Shown here piece after piece: positions 16,421-25,886 of a DNA stretch of 49,382 nucleotides. Each line of letters opens with the position of its first letter. The first letter of the stretch is position 1. The position numbers and the translations under genes are program-made. The stretch is from Actinomycetota bacterium (GTDB lineage Bacteria; Actinomycetota; Acidimicrobiia; Acidimicrobiales; Ilumatobacteraceae), in the NCBI GenBank assembly GCA_016213665.1, contig JACQZX010000049.1:1-49382 (forward strand), written 5' to 3'. The notes beneath the pieces were generated by a model, which was not told the origin of the DNA, searched no databases, and saw only the letters and a list, made by a program, of their open reading frames with translations.

Positions 16421-17812
16421 TCAGGCCTCGAAAGGCATGTCGGTGATCGCGTCGATCATCGACGCACCCGACGGCACTACTCCCGTGCGCAACTTGTGGC
16501 GCAGGGCAAGGCCGAACGAGAGCAGGCCGACACTCGACGACGCCAGCAGACCGATCTCTACGCGGCGGAACAACGGCTCGTGGTTCAGCCAGGTGACTAC
16601 AAGGAAGGTGATTCCCGCGCAGCCCCAGCCGATCGCTACCAGTTTGTGGCCCCGCAGCGCGATCACCGCTTGTGCCAGCGCGAGCGCAAGCATGTAGATG
16701 GCGCTGCCGAGGGCAAGGATGGCGAGCGTGCTGCCGCTGAGCTTGGAGTCGTAGAACTTTTCGATGATCAGCGGGCCGAGAACGAACGCGCCGATCGTTC
16801 CGAGCACTGCGGCTCCGAGCACCACCTTCAGCAGGCGGCGCAGCCCTTCTCGGAACTCGGTGATCTCGTTACGCGCCGCCAAGCGCGAAAGTCGCGGAAG
16901 CAGTGCCGCCTGCACCGCCTGAAAGAGAAACAGCGGTATGCGTGCTAGCAGCACGCCGTACGTGAATCGGGTGACGAGCTCCTTTTGGTCGGGCTCGGCC
17001 AACACGGTGGCTGCCAGGGGGCCGGCGTTGACCAATCCGGCCGCGAAAATCGAGCCCACCAACAGCCAACCGAGGTTCTGCGTGACCTCGCCCCACTCGG
17101 CGGCGGGCCCCTCGTCGGAACGCAGTTGACCGCGTAGGGCCACCCAGATCACGCCCGGCAGGGGAGCGAAGGCGATGGCGAGTCCGTAGGGTCCGACCGT
17201 CTTGACGCCGGCGATCGCGAGCGCGACGCAAGCGACAATGCGCATGACTCCATCGGACGCCATCACGATGGCATAGGCCCGAAAGCGTCCGTGCCCGCTG
17301 GCAACGCCACGCGCGATGTGCGCGGGGGTATACGAAACGAAAGCGATCAACAGCGCGAGGACCAGCACCCAGTCGTCGTTGAAGAACGCGGAGGAAATCG
17401 TTGAGCCAGCGGCGACGATGCCAGCGCCGACGACGCCGGCAAGCACTAGTCCGAGTACGAGCACCTTGCGGAGCACGGGCTTGCCGCCGACACCGATGGC
17501 TCGGCGGTGCGACAGTGCACGCGCGAGTTCCTGCTCGAGGGGCAAGAAGACACCTGGCGCCAGCGCGAAGGTGGCAACCCACAGGCTGGTGATCGGTTGC
17601 AGCGCTTTGTCGCTGCCCAATGCCTCTTTGCCGACCTTCAAGAACAAGTAACTGGCCAACCCCGCGATGAGCAGGCCGACTGCTACCGGCATGGTTCCTT
17701 CGGGTAACGGTACGCGTGAAGAATCCGTGGGACCCTTCGTGGAGGAACCGGTCGCGGAACTCGCTGTTGAACCCGAGGATGATGAGGACATTTCGTCGGA
17801 GGCGGCCACCAA
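16421..17812 (-). CDS. Oligosaccharide flippase-like polytopic membrane protein (MATE/Wzx superfamily)
   Basis: A 463-residue protein with a Ser-rich cytoplasmic N-terminus (residues about 8-36, SSSSSGSTASSATGSS) and roughly 12-14 hydrophobic helices. Seen: AGLASYLFLKVGKEALG, FALAPGVFLPLEQELARAL (the conserved Wzx-like amphipathic region), AHIARGVASGHGRF and LLARIPLFLFQAVQAALLPRLSRLA. It is a lipid-linked oligosaccharide flippase by topology and context, moving glycan units made by the nearby glycosyltransferases across the membrane. The start is TTG 17812 or GTG 17809; a TAGCCT hexamer lies 7 or 10 nt upstream and a perfect 24-bp palindrome just beyond it. The donor glycan is unknown. Confidence 0.82.
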   Translation of the reverse strand: MVAASDEMSSSSSGSTASSATGSSTKGPTDSSRVPLPEGTMPVAVGLLIAGLASYLFLKVGKEALGSDKALQPITSLWVATFALAPGVFLPLEQELARALSHRRAIGVGGKPVLRKVLVLGLVLAGVVGAGIVAAGSTISSAFFNDDWVLVLALLIAFVSYTPAHIARGVASGHGRFRAYAIVMASDGVMRIVACVALAIAGVKTVGPYGLAIAFAPLPGVIWVALRGQLRSDEGPAAEWGEVTQNLGWLLVGSIFAAGLVNAGPLAATVLAEPDQKELVTRFTYGVLLARIPLFLFQAVQAALLPRLSRLAARNEITEFREGLRRLLKVVLGAAVLGTIGAFVLGPLIIEKFYDSKLSGSTLAILALGSAIYMLALALAQAVIALRGHKLVAIGWGCAGITFLVVTWLNHEPLFRRVEIGLLASSSVGLLSFGLALRHKLRTGVVPSGASMIDAITDMPFEA

Positions 17813-17819
17813 GGAGCCG

Positions 17820-17825
17820 AGGCTA
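17820..17825 (-). promoter_or_regulatory. -10-like element TAGCCT for the flippase gene
   Basis: TAGCCT on the reverse strand, 7 nt before the TTG at 17812 (10 nt before the GTG at 17809). The 24-bp palindrome begins 3 bp upstream and covers the -35 zone. Confidence 0.45.
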
Positions 17826-17828
17826 TCC

Positions 17829-17852
17829 GCGAGACTGCCCGGGCAGTCTCGC
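17829..17852. promoter_or_regulatory. Perfect 24-bp palindrome upstream of the flippase gene
   Basis: The arm GCGAGACTGCCC (17829-17840) is followed directly by its exact reverse complement (17841-17852), 12 pairs without mismatch. It lies between the stop of the coiled-coil gene (17876) and the flippase -10, over the -35 region. As DNA it looks like an operator for a dimeric regulator. As RNA it could form a 10-bp hairpin with a 4-nt loop and act as a terminator for the upstream gene, but no U-tract follows. Confidence 0.7.
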
Positions 17853-17875
17853 CGATGCCTGTTACCGGCGCCTGA

Positions 17876-18337
17876 TCAGGCCGCGGAAGTCTTGGCCGAA
17901 CTTGGCGTCGCCACGCCGACCGGGTCGGCAGAGGGGCGGACCAGGCTGCGTACCTGCTGGCGGGCTGCCTTGGCCAGGCCGTGCGCTTGACCGACGAACG
18001 CGGCTGCCGGGTCGGGAAGACGAGCCTCGATCTTTTCGACGGTGCTGTCGAGCTTGGTTTCCATGGCGACGACGCGGGCATCGAATTTCGCCAACTTCGC
18101 TTCTACGGAACCGAGCAATTCCTCGACGTGAGCCTTGCTGGTGCCGAAACGCTCGGCGATGTTGTGTACCAGTTCACGGCGACGAACCTGTGCCTGCTGG
18201 AACGCAAGGACGCCGAACCCGACGGTTACGTAGGCGGCGTCGCGAACGGCAGCCACCAGTTTCTCGTTGGCATCAACGAGCTTCGAGAAGTCGAGACCGG
18301 AAACATCGACAGAGGGGAAGTTCTCCAATTTCATCAT
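17876..18337 (-). CDS. Small coiled-coil protein with one hydrophobic segment, function unknown
   Basis: A 153-residue protein: MMKLENFPSVDVSGLDFSKLVDA, a mildly hydrophobic stretch (VRDAAYVTVGFGVLAFQQAQ, about 28-48), then an amphipathic coiled coil (ELVHNIAERFGTSKAHVEELLGSVEAKLAKFDARVV..., split here for length: continuing METKLDSTVEKIEARLPD) and an Ala/Arg-rich tail. The layout resembles actinobacterial HBHA- or phasin-like coiled-coil proteins, but homology is not established. ATG 18337 is chosen over 18361 and 18334 because AAGGAGC lies 8-9 nt upstream. It has the only near-consensus -35/-10 promoter recognised here, so it may be well expressed. Confidence 0.72.
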   Translation of the reverse strand: MMKLENFPSVDVSGLDFSKLVDANEKLVAAVRDAAYVTVGFGVLAFQQAQVRRRELVHNIAERFGTSKAHVEELLGSVEAKLAKFDARVVAMETKLDSTVEKIEARLPDPAAAFVGQAHGLAKAARQQVRSLVRPSADPVGVATPSSAKTSAA

Positions 18338-18368
18338 CTTGCATCGCTCCTTCATGAGCATTGTCCGA

Positions 18369-18387
18369 AGCCGACGGGGAATCGGCT
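18369..18387 (-). repeat. Inverted repeat in the leader of the coiled-coil gene
   Basis: Arms AGCCGA and TCGGCT (6 bp) separated by 7 nt would form a small hairpin near the 5' end of the predicted transcript. Role unknown. Confidence 0.4.
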
Positions 18388-18399
18388 GTACCTGATAAC

Positions 18400-18428
18400 A
18401 GTGTACCGCAAAGTGCTAACTATTGCAA
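18400..18428 (-). promoter_or_regulatory. Sigma70-type promoter of the coiled-coil gene
   Basis: Reverse strand: -35 TTGCAA (18423-18428), 17-nt spacer, -10 TACACT (18400-18405). This predicts a start near 18393 and a leader of about 55 nt before the ATG at 18337. Confidence 0.6.
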
Positions 18429-18480
18429 GCACATTGAAAGATGACCGTCAGTCGCGAGCGTCGTCGTAGCGAGTGGGGGC

Positions 18481-18492
18481 GTGACCGGTCAC
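18481..18492. promoter_or_regulatory. 12-bp palindrome GTGACCGGTCAC
   Basis: A perfect palindrome ending 17 bp before the TAGCCT element at 18510, so its right half occupies the -35 position of the GT2 operon. A further TGACC at 18499-18503 can pair with its GGTCA. It looks like a repressor or activator site. Confidence 0.4.
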
Positions 18493-18509
18493 ATGGCCTG
18501 ACCCCCGGC

Positions 18510-18515
18510 TAGCCT
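18510..18515 (+). promoter_or_regulatory. -10-like element TAGCCT of the GT2-DUF5719-thioredoxin operon
   Basis: TAGCCT, 9 nt before the GTG at 18525. Same hexamer and spacing as at 10333. Confidence 0.45.
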
Positions 18516-18524
18516 CGGCAATTC

Positions 18525-21500
18525 GTGGAACCGACCGAAACACTTGCACCGCCGGTGGTGCTTGTCATGGTTGTTTACGAGCCGGGCGAGTGGTTCGAGG
18601 CGGCGCTCGATGGCATCGCCGTGCAGGACTACACGAATCTTCGGAGTTTGTTCCTGGTCGCCGGAACGCCCGGCGATGTGCCCGCCCGCATTCGGGCGAA
18701 GGTGCCCAACGCCTTCGTGCGCGCAATCGCGGGCAACCCCGGATTCGGTGCCGCCGCCAACGAGGTGCTGCGCCTCGTCGAGGGCGAAAACGGGTTCTTC
18801 TGCTTTCTCCATGACGACGTCGCCCTCGATCCCGATGCGATTCGACTGCTGGTGGAAGAGGTGTATCGCAGCAACGGCGGCATAGTCGGGCCCAAGCTTG
18901 TCGAGTGGGACCGCCCGGGCGTGTTGCAACATGTCGGTCTTGCCGTCGATCGCTTTGGCGAGGTCGATGCCTTGATCGAGCCTGGCGAACTAGACCAGGA
19001 ACAGCACGACGCAGTCAGTGATGTCTTCGCGGTCCCGACCGCGTGCATGCTCATTCGTGCCGACCTGTTTCGGGCGATCGGTGGTTTCGACTCGGCAATC
19101 GAGCACAGCGGCGACGACGTGGATATCTGCTGGCGAGCGCACTTGGGTGGTGCGCGGGTGTTGGTCGTTCCTGCCGCCCGCGCTCGCCATCGCGAGCGAC
19201 TTGCCGAACGCCGCCCCGACGCGGTGAATGTCATCAGGGCCACGCGCGCTCGTATCCGCACCGTGATCACGCTCACCGGCGGCAAACGTTTGCCGCTGCT
19301 GATGCTGCAGTTGCTGGTGATAACCCTCACCGAGTCGGTGGTGTTCCTGCTGACCGCCCGATTCCGGTTGGTGGTCGCATCGCTGGCTTCAATCGTCACC
19401 ATCGTGCCCCGATTCCCGTCGTACTTCGCCCGCCGCCGAACGGTTGCCGCGCTACGCAATGTTCCCGATGGCGAGATTGCTGGTCTGCAGTTGCGTGGTA
19501 GTGCCAGGTTTGCCAGCTACATGCGTGCGCGTGACTCGCGCGCGCTCGATCCGGACGACAGCAACGAGAAACGTTGGCGGCAGTCGGCCGGCAGCGCACC
19601 GGTGTTGGCGTGGTTGTCGATCACGGCACTGTTGATCCTTGGTAGTCGTGATCTGATCACCGGAGGAATACCGCGATTCGGCCAGTTCCTCGCCTTTCCC
19701 GCCAGCCCTTCGCAATTGCTCTCCGACTACCTGTCGGGATGGTCAGGCCATGGTCTTGGTAGCACGTCGCCGGCGCCAACGGGGTTGGCGTTGATCGCGG
19801 TCGCCGCCGTCGCAACGTTGTTCCATATGGCTGCTCTGCAGACGCTGTCCGTCATCGGCCTGCTCTTGGTCGGCTACCTCGGCATCTGGCGACTGGCTTC
19901 CATCTTTCCCACGGCCCGCGCCCGGGTGGCGGCGCTGGCGGTCTACGCCGCGGTGCCGCTCCCTGCCGAGATGCTTGCCACCGGGCGATGGAGCGCGTTG
20001 GCCTGTTATGCCGCCACCCCTTGGACCGTTCATCTGTTGCGGCGATTGGCAGGAATCGAAACGTCGAGCTCAGCTGCCGACGAGGCCGTCGAGCACTATT
20101 CCACTCCCGCACCGCGCAAGATCGTGCGCTGGTTTGCACAGCTCTCATTGATCGCCGCGTTGACCTTCGCTTTCGCACCGTCGTTCATCGTGTTGCTGGT
20201 CGGTATCGGGGTGTTGTTGGCGTTGGCGACGGTCCTAGTCGGTGGTCACGTGCGAGCCGCCGGCGCGATGCTGGGAGCGATCGTCGGCTCCACGATCGTC
20301 GGCGTGCTCGCCAACATGCCGTGGGCGACGTCGTTGGGCAACTCCGCTGGATGGACTGCGATCGTTGGCGTGCCTACTGCCGAGCCCGGCAACCTCGGGG
20401 TCGGTCGTCTGGCGCGCTTGCTGCACCACGGCGGCGGTGTCGGCGCGGCGACGGTGCTGCTTTTCCTGCCTGTCGTCGCCGCCCCGCTGTTCGCTCGCGC
20501 TTGGCGTTTCGCATGGGCGGCGCGGGCGGCTGCCTTGGTCGCCGGATTCGGCGCGTTGGCGGTGGCGGCCGACCGCGGATCCTTGCCCTGGCGGATGCCG
20601 GAACCCGGCGTGCTGCTGGCGCCGATTGCGGTCGGCGTCGCATTGGCTGCCGCCGTAACGGTTGCCGCGCTGCGCGAAGATGTCTTGAGCGTTTCCTTCG
20701 GCTGGCGGCAACCGCTGGGATTGCTCAGTGGCGCGGCAATCGTCATCGGTCTGATCCCGGGCGTCTTGGCTGCCGCCGATGGCCGCTGGCGAATGCCGGA
20801 ACGCACGTTGGTGGCCGTTCTTGGCCAATTGCCCGCCAACCCTGCCGAGGGTGACTACCGAGTGCTGTGGATGGGTGACCCCTCGGTGATTCCGGTCGGG
20901 TCGTACACATATCAGCCGGGTATCGCCTACGCGATCACCGATGACGATGGACTCACGATCGAAGACTTCTGGGCCGGAACGCCCAGCGCCGTCGAATTGG
21001 AGGTCGCCGCGGCCGTTCGACAGATCGCCGACGGCCTGACGCTGCGTGGCGGGCGACTTCTGGCTCCCTACGCGATCCGGTTCGTGGTTGTACCTGTCGC
21101 CGACGGATCTCACGGCACGATTGGCGATCCGCTGGTACCGCCGGAGGGTTTGGTCGATGTTCTCGATGATCAACTCGATCTCGCTGCGCCGCTGACGAAA
21201 CCGCCGAACTACATCGTTTACGAGAACACTGCGTACACACCGACGCGAGCTGTTCTTTCGGAGCAGGGCGCCGCAGCTAGCCGACAAGCCGGCGGTGAGG
21301 TGTTGGCGCAGGCCGACCTTCGTGGTTCGGTGCCCTTTGCCGTCGGGTCGCCAGATCGCGGCGACTCCACGGGCGATGTCGCTGCCGGAACGTTGCACAT
21401 CGCCATTCCCTACGACGAACATTGGCAACTCTTCGTCGACGGCCAGCGCGTACTCAGTCGACGTGCGTTCGGGTCGACCCTGGCGTTCGACATACCGGTG

Positions 21501-21746
21501 GCGGGCAGGGCGACGCTGTCGTACGAGACATCCAGGTACCGATCGCTCTGGTTGACGATGCAGCTGATCCTCTGGCTCGGCTTGGCGTTGGCGGCCAGCC
21601 GCTTGCAGCCCTCGCGTTTGCTGCGTCGCCGGGCCTCGGTAGCGCACTTGACCGAAAGCGATCTGACGCCGGTTGCCGATCTCACCGCCCCGATTGCGCC
21701 GATCGATCCGCCCTCGGCACACGACCCAACGGCGGGTGAGTGGTGA
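18525..21746 (+). CDS. GT2 glycosyltransferase fused to a large polytopic membrane domain
   Basis: A 1073-residue protein. Residues about 9-230 are a GT-A (GT2) domain: VVLVMVVYEPGEWFEAAL, HDDVALDPDA near residue 97 (the metal-binding Asp motif), VPTACMLIRADLFRAIGGFD and EHSGDDVDICWRAHLGGARV (the ED-type catalytic region). From about residue 245 on there are many hydrophobic helices, including MLATGRWSALACYAATPW, then an extracytoplasmic domain (about 780-1000) and a last helix near 1005-1025 before a short cytoplasmic tail. Similar giant GT2/membrane proteins occur in Actinobacteria next to DUF5719 genes. It probably builds a cell-envelope glycan at the membrane; donor unknown. Start GTG at 18525. 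Confidence 0.82.
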   Translation: MEPTETLAPPVVLVMVVYEPGEWFEAALDGIAVQDYTNLRSLFLVAGTPGDVPARIRAKVPNAFVRAIAGNPGFGAAANEVLRLVEGENGFFCFLHDDVALDPDAIRLLVEEVYRSNGGIVGPKLVEWDRPGVLQHVGLAVDRFGEVDALIEPGELDQEQHDAVSDVFAVPTACMLIRADLFRAIGGFDSAIEHSGDDVDICWRAHLGGARVLVVPAARARHRERLAERRPDAVNVIRATRARIRTVITLTGGKRLPLLMLQLLVITLTESVVFLLTARFRLVVASLASIVTIVPRFPSYFARRRTVAALRNVPDGEIAGLQLRGSARFASYMRARDSRALDPDDSNEKRWRQSAGSAPVLAWLSITALLILGSRDLITGGIPRFGQFLAFPASPSQLLSDYLSGWSGHGLGSTSPAPTGLALIAVAAVATLFHMAALQTLSVIGLLLVGYLGIWRLASIFPTARARVAALAVYAAVPLPAEMLATGRWSALACYAATPWTVHLLRRLAGIETSSSAADEAVEHYSTPAPRKIVRWFAQLSLIAALTFAFAPSFIVLLVGIGVLLALATVLVGGHVRAAGAMLGAIVGSTIVGVLANMPWATSLGNSAGWTAIVGVPTAEPGNLGVGRLARLLHHGGGVGAATVLLFLPVVAAPLFARAWRFAWAARAAALVAGFGALAVAADRGSLPWRMPEPGVLLAPIAVGVALAAAVTVAALREDVLSVSFGWRQPLGLLSGAAIVIGLIPGVLAAADGRWRMPERTLVAVLGQLPANPAEGDYRVLWMGDPSVIPVGSYTYQPGIAYAITDDDGLTIEDFWAGTPSAVELEVAAAVRQIADGLTLRGGRLLAPYAIRFVVVPVADGSHGTIGDPLVPPEGLVDVLDDQLDLAAPLTKPPNYIVYENTAYTPTRAVLSEQGAAASRQAGGEVLAQADLRGSVPFAVGSPDRGDSTGDVAAGTLHIAIPYDEHWQLFVDGQRVLSRRAFGSTLAFDIPVAGRATLSYETSRYRSLWLTMQLILWLGLALAASRLQPSRLLRRRASVAHLTESDLTPVADLTAPIAPIDPPSAHDPTAGEW

Positions 21747-23182
21747 ACCGGCGCATTCTGTCCCAGGTCGTGTTGGTGCTGCTCCCTATCGCGTTGTTGA
21801 TTGGCTCTCAGGTCGGGTGGAAGTCGCCGCCACCAGCGCCGGTGCAGTTCGCGGTGCTCGGCAAGCCGACGATGCCGTTCGTGCCCAATCAGGAGTTCAT
21901 CAACTCGACATGGTTCTGCGCCGGGGTGCCCAATGGTGCCGATCGCGGTGGCGCGGTCATCGTCGCCAATCCTGCGGATGATCCTCTGATCGGTCGGCTC
22001 ACCGTGTTTACCGATGCCGACGGCGTCGGCCCGACGGAATTCGACTTCGAAGTGACGCCTCGCGATGCGCTTGAGCTGAATCTTGTCGGAGTGCAGAACC
22101 AAGGCACTTACCTCTCGGCGATGGTGGAAATCAAGGGCGGTGGCGGCTTCGTGGAACAACGCGCCGATCATCCCGACGGCAGCGCGGTGAGCCCCTGTTC
22201 GAACAGCACTTCTAACGAATGGCACTTCGCCGACAACTACACCTTGAATGAGAGTCGCGAAGACCTGATCATCACCAATCCCTTCCCCGACGACGCGATA
22301 GTCAACTTCCAATTCGTCAGCAGCGACGGCACCCGCGACCCGGGCACGCTGCAAGGAGTACCGGTCGCAGGACACTCCGTGTATGTCGTCAACGAATCAC
22401 AGCTTTCCAAGGACGAGATCGTGTTCGCGGTCTCGGTCGTGGCGTCGCGCGGGCGTGTTGTCGCGGCGCGGGCTCAGCAGTACTTGGGTCAGCGTCAGGG
22501 TTTCACGCTCAGCCTGGGTTCGCCGTCGGCTGCAACCGGTTGGTGGTTTGCAGATGGCGACAATCCACCGGAGGCCTACTTCGAGCGCTTCAGCATCTAC
22601 AACCCGTCGGACCGTGAGGCTGTCGTACAGCCCGACTTCTACGGCCTGGGCGAAACGGGCGGCGTCACCCCCGCGGAATTGCTGGTGCCTGCCCATCGGG
22701 TCGTTTCGTTCAGCATCACCGACGTTCCCGGTCTGCCGGCGGGTCAGCACGGATCGCAATTCATCTCGCTCAACGACACGCCCATCGTGGTCGAACGAGC
22801 CATCACCCGCCGCGCCGGTGCCGGCTATGCGACCACTGTCGTTCTCGGTGTCGACTTGTACTTCATCGAGGCCGGCACTACCCGCTGGAGCATGGCGATC
22901 GGCAGCGAGCAGCCGGTCGACGGTGTACTGGTGGTGCTCAATATCGGCGCCTTCGACGCCACCGTCGCCGTCAAGACTCTCGACGCCGGCGGTGAGGTCG
23001 ATGTGCCCGGTCTCGAAGCGGTCGTTGTTCCCAAGCTCGGTGTCTCGAGAATCGCGCTCCCCGAAACTGCGCTGCGCAGACCGCTGATCGTCGTCGGCTC
23101 CCAACCGATCATCGTCGAACGATTGCTTCCTCGCAGTGCGGCGCTCAGCGGCCGGTCGGGGTCGATGGCGCTGCCGGGCTGA
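21740..23182 (+). CDS. DUF5719-like secreted/membrane-anchored protein
   Basis: A 480-residue protein with an N-terminal signal anchor (ILSQVVLVLLPIALLIGSQV) and a long all-beta extracytoplasmic part. Repeated short blocks such as WFCAGVPNGADRGGAVIVAN, WHFADNYTLNESREDLIITN and WWFADGDNPPEAYFERFSIY each open a similar subdomain, as in the actinobacterial DUF5719 family. Function unknown. The start is GTG 21740 or 21743, overlapping the GT2 stop (GTGGTGA), so the products are made in a fixed ratio and may act together on an envelope glycan. Confidence 0.75.
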   Translation: MVNRRILSQVVLVLLPIALLIGSQVGWKSPPPAPVQFAVLGKPTMPFVPNQEFINSTWFCAGVPNGADRGGAVIVANPADDPLIGRLTVFTDADGVGPTEFDFEVTPRDALELNLVGVQNQGTYLSAMVEIKGGGGFVEQRADHPDGSAVSPCSNSTSNEWHFADNYTLNESREDLIITNPFPDDAIVNFQFVSSDGTRDPGTLQGVPVAGHSVYVVNESQLSKDEIVFAVSVVASRGRVVAARAQQYLGQRQGFTLSLGSPSAATGWWFADGDNPPEAYFERFSIYNPSDREAVVQPDFYGLGETGGVTPAELLVPAHRVVSFSITDVPGLPAGQHGSQFISLNDTPIVVERAITRRAGAGYATTVVLGVDLYFIEAGTTRWSMAIGSEQPVDGVLVVLNIGAFDATVAVKTLDAGGEVDVPGLEAVVVPKLGVSRIALPETALRRPLIVVGSQPIIVERLLPRSAALSGRSGSMALPG

Positions 23183-23185
23183 TCG

Positions 23186-23608
23186 GTGGACCAGCTCCTC
23201 CTAGCCGTTGCGGTGGTGGTCGCGGCAGTCGGCGTCGGTTTGGTGCTGCGCAAGCGGCGACAGGTGGCGGCACCGACGCAAGCCATGAGTGCCATCCCGA
23301 CCCAGATCGACCGCGCCGACTTCGAGCCTGCCACTGAGTGGCTCGTGGTCGTCTTCTCGTCGGCAACCTGCCACACCTGTGCCGACGTCGTCGGCAAGGC
23401 CGCGGTGCTGCGGTCGACGAAGGTGGGCGTAGTCGAGATCGAGTTCGGTGCTGCCCGTGCGCTGCATCGCAAGTACGACATCCAAGCGGTACCGATGGTG
23501 ATCATTGCCGATCACGAGGGAGTGGTGCGTGCCGGTTTCGCCGGACCCGTCACGGCAGAAGATCTGTGGGCTGCCCTGGCGACAGCGCGCGAGCAACCAG
23601 CGGTCTAG
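23186..23608 (+). CDS. Membrane-anchored thioredoxin-fold protein
   Basis: A 140-residue protein with an N-terminal transmembrane helix (LLLAVAVVVAAVGVGLVL) and a thioredoxin fold. The active site is SSATCHTCADVV (CHTC, CxxC type), with the cis-proline at IQAVPMVIIAD. It probably acts as a membrane-bound thiol reductase or disulfide exchanger, by topology facing outward or inward depending on the helix orientation, which is not clear. The GTG start is 3 bp after the DUF5719-like stop, so it is the third gene of this operon. A substrate may be the Cys-containing DUF5719-like neighbour. Confidence 0.78.
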   Translation: MDQLLLAVAVVVAAVGVGLVLRKRRQVAAPTQAMSAIPTQIDRADFEPATEWLVVVFSSATCHTCADVVGKAAVLRSTKVGVVEIEFGAARALHRKYDIQAVPMVIIADHEGVVRAGFAGPVTAEDLWAALATAREQPAV

Positions 23609-23613
23609 TCGGT

Positions 23614-25542
<1,929 letters not shown>

Positions 25543-25548
25543 GCGCTA

Positions 25549-25554
25549 ATGATA
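25549..25554 (-). promoter_or_regulatory. -10-like element TATCAT for ftsH
   Basis: TATCAT on the reverse strand, 6 nt before the ftsH ATG; this spacing would place transcription start on or next to the start codon. Confidence 0.45.
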
Positions 25555-25587
25555 CTGATGGTCCACCATTTGAGGTCGGCGGCCATT

Positions 25588-25593
25588 TAGCGT
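25588..25593 (+). promoter_or_regulatory. -10-like element TAGCGT for the DUF3499 gene
   Basis: TAGCGT, 7 nt before the ATG at 25601. It helps choose that start over the GTG/ATG at 25592/25595, which would overlap or abut the hexamer. Confidence 0.4.
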
Positions 25594-25600
25594 GATGCTG

Positions 25601-25837
25601 ATGAGCAGACAGTGTTCCCGGAGTGGTTGCGCCCAGGCGGCCACCGTCACGTTGTCTTATCAATACTCGAAGGCGATCGTGTGGTTCGACGACCTGCTCC
25701 GCGATCGCGATCCGCACAGCTACGACCTTTGTCTGCGGCACTCCGCCCGGCTCACGGTTCCCAATGGCTGGCGGCTCGAGGACCGGCGATCACCGCGCGA
25801 GTTGATCTACGCCGGCGGCCCGCGCCTGACCGGTTGA
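25601..25837 (+). CDS. DUF3499 family protein
   Basis: A 78-residue protein of the actinobacterial DUF3499 family: SRQCSRSGCAQAATVTLSYQ at the N-terminus, then PHSYDLCLRHSARLTVPNGW. Two Cys in C-x4-C and a later C-x2-H form a likely small zinc-binding site. Function unknown. In other Actinobacteria, as I recall, it sits next to phosphomannomutase; here manB is 3.5 kb downstream. The ATG at 25601 gives the conserved MSRQC opening. Confidence 0.85.
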   Translation: MSRQCSRSGCAQAATVTLSYQYSKAIVWFDDLLRDRDPHSYDLCLRHSARLTVPNGWRLEDRRSPRELIYAGGPRLTG

Positions 25838-25872
25838 CAGCGACCCTTCGAGGTCGGGTCGACACTGAAAGA

Positions 25873-25878
25873 TAGGCT
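25873..25878 (+). promoter_or_regulatory. -10-like element TAGGCT for the CPBP protease gene
   Basis: TAGGCT, 8 nt before the GTG at 25887. A consensus-like TTGACA at 25834-25839 is 33 nt further upstream, too far to be its -35. Confidence 0.4.
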
Positions 25879-25886
25879 CGGCAGCC

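Noticed and set aside
20235-21722. 495-codon reverse-strand frame inside the GT2 gene
   Set aside because: Antisense shadow: Arg/Gln-rich, no hydrophobic or catalytic motif, and the sense strand codes a consistent membrane protein.
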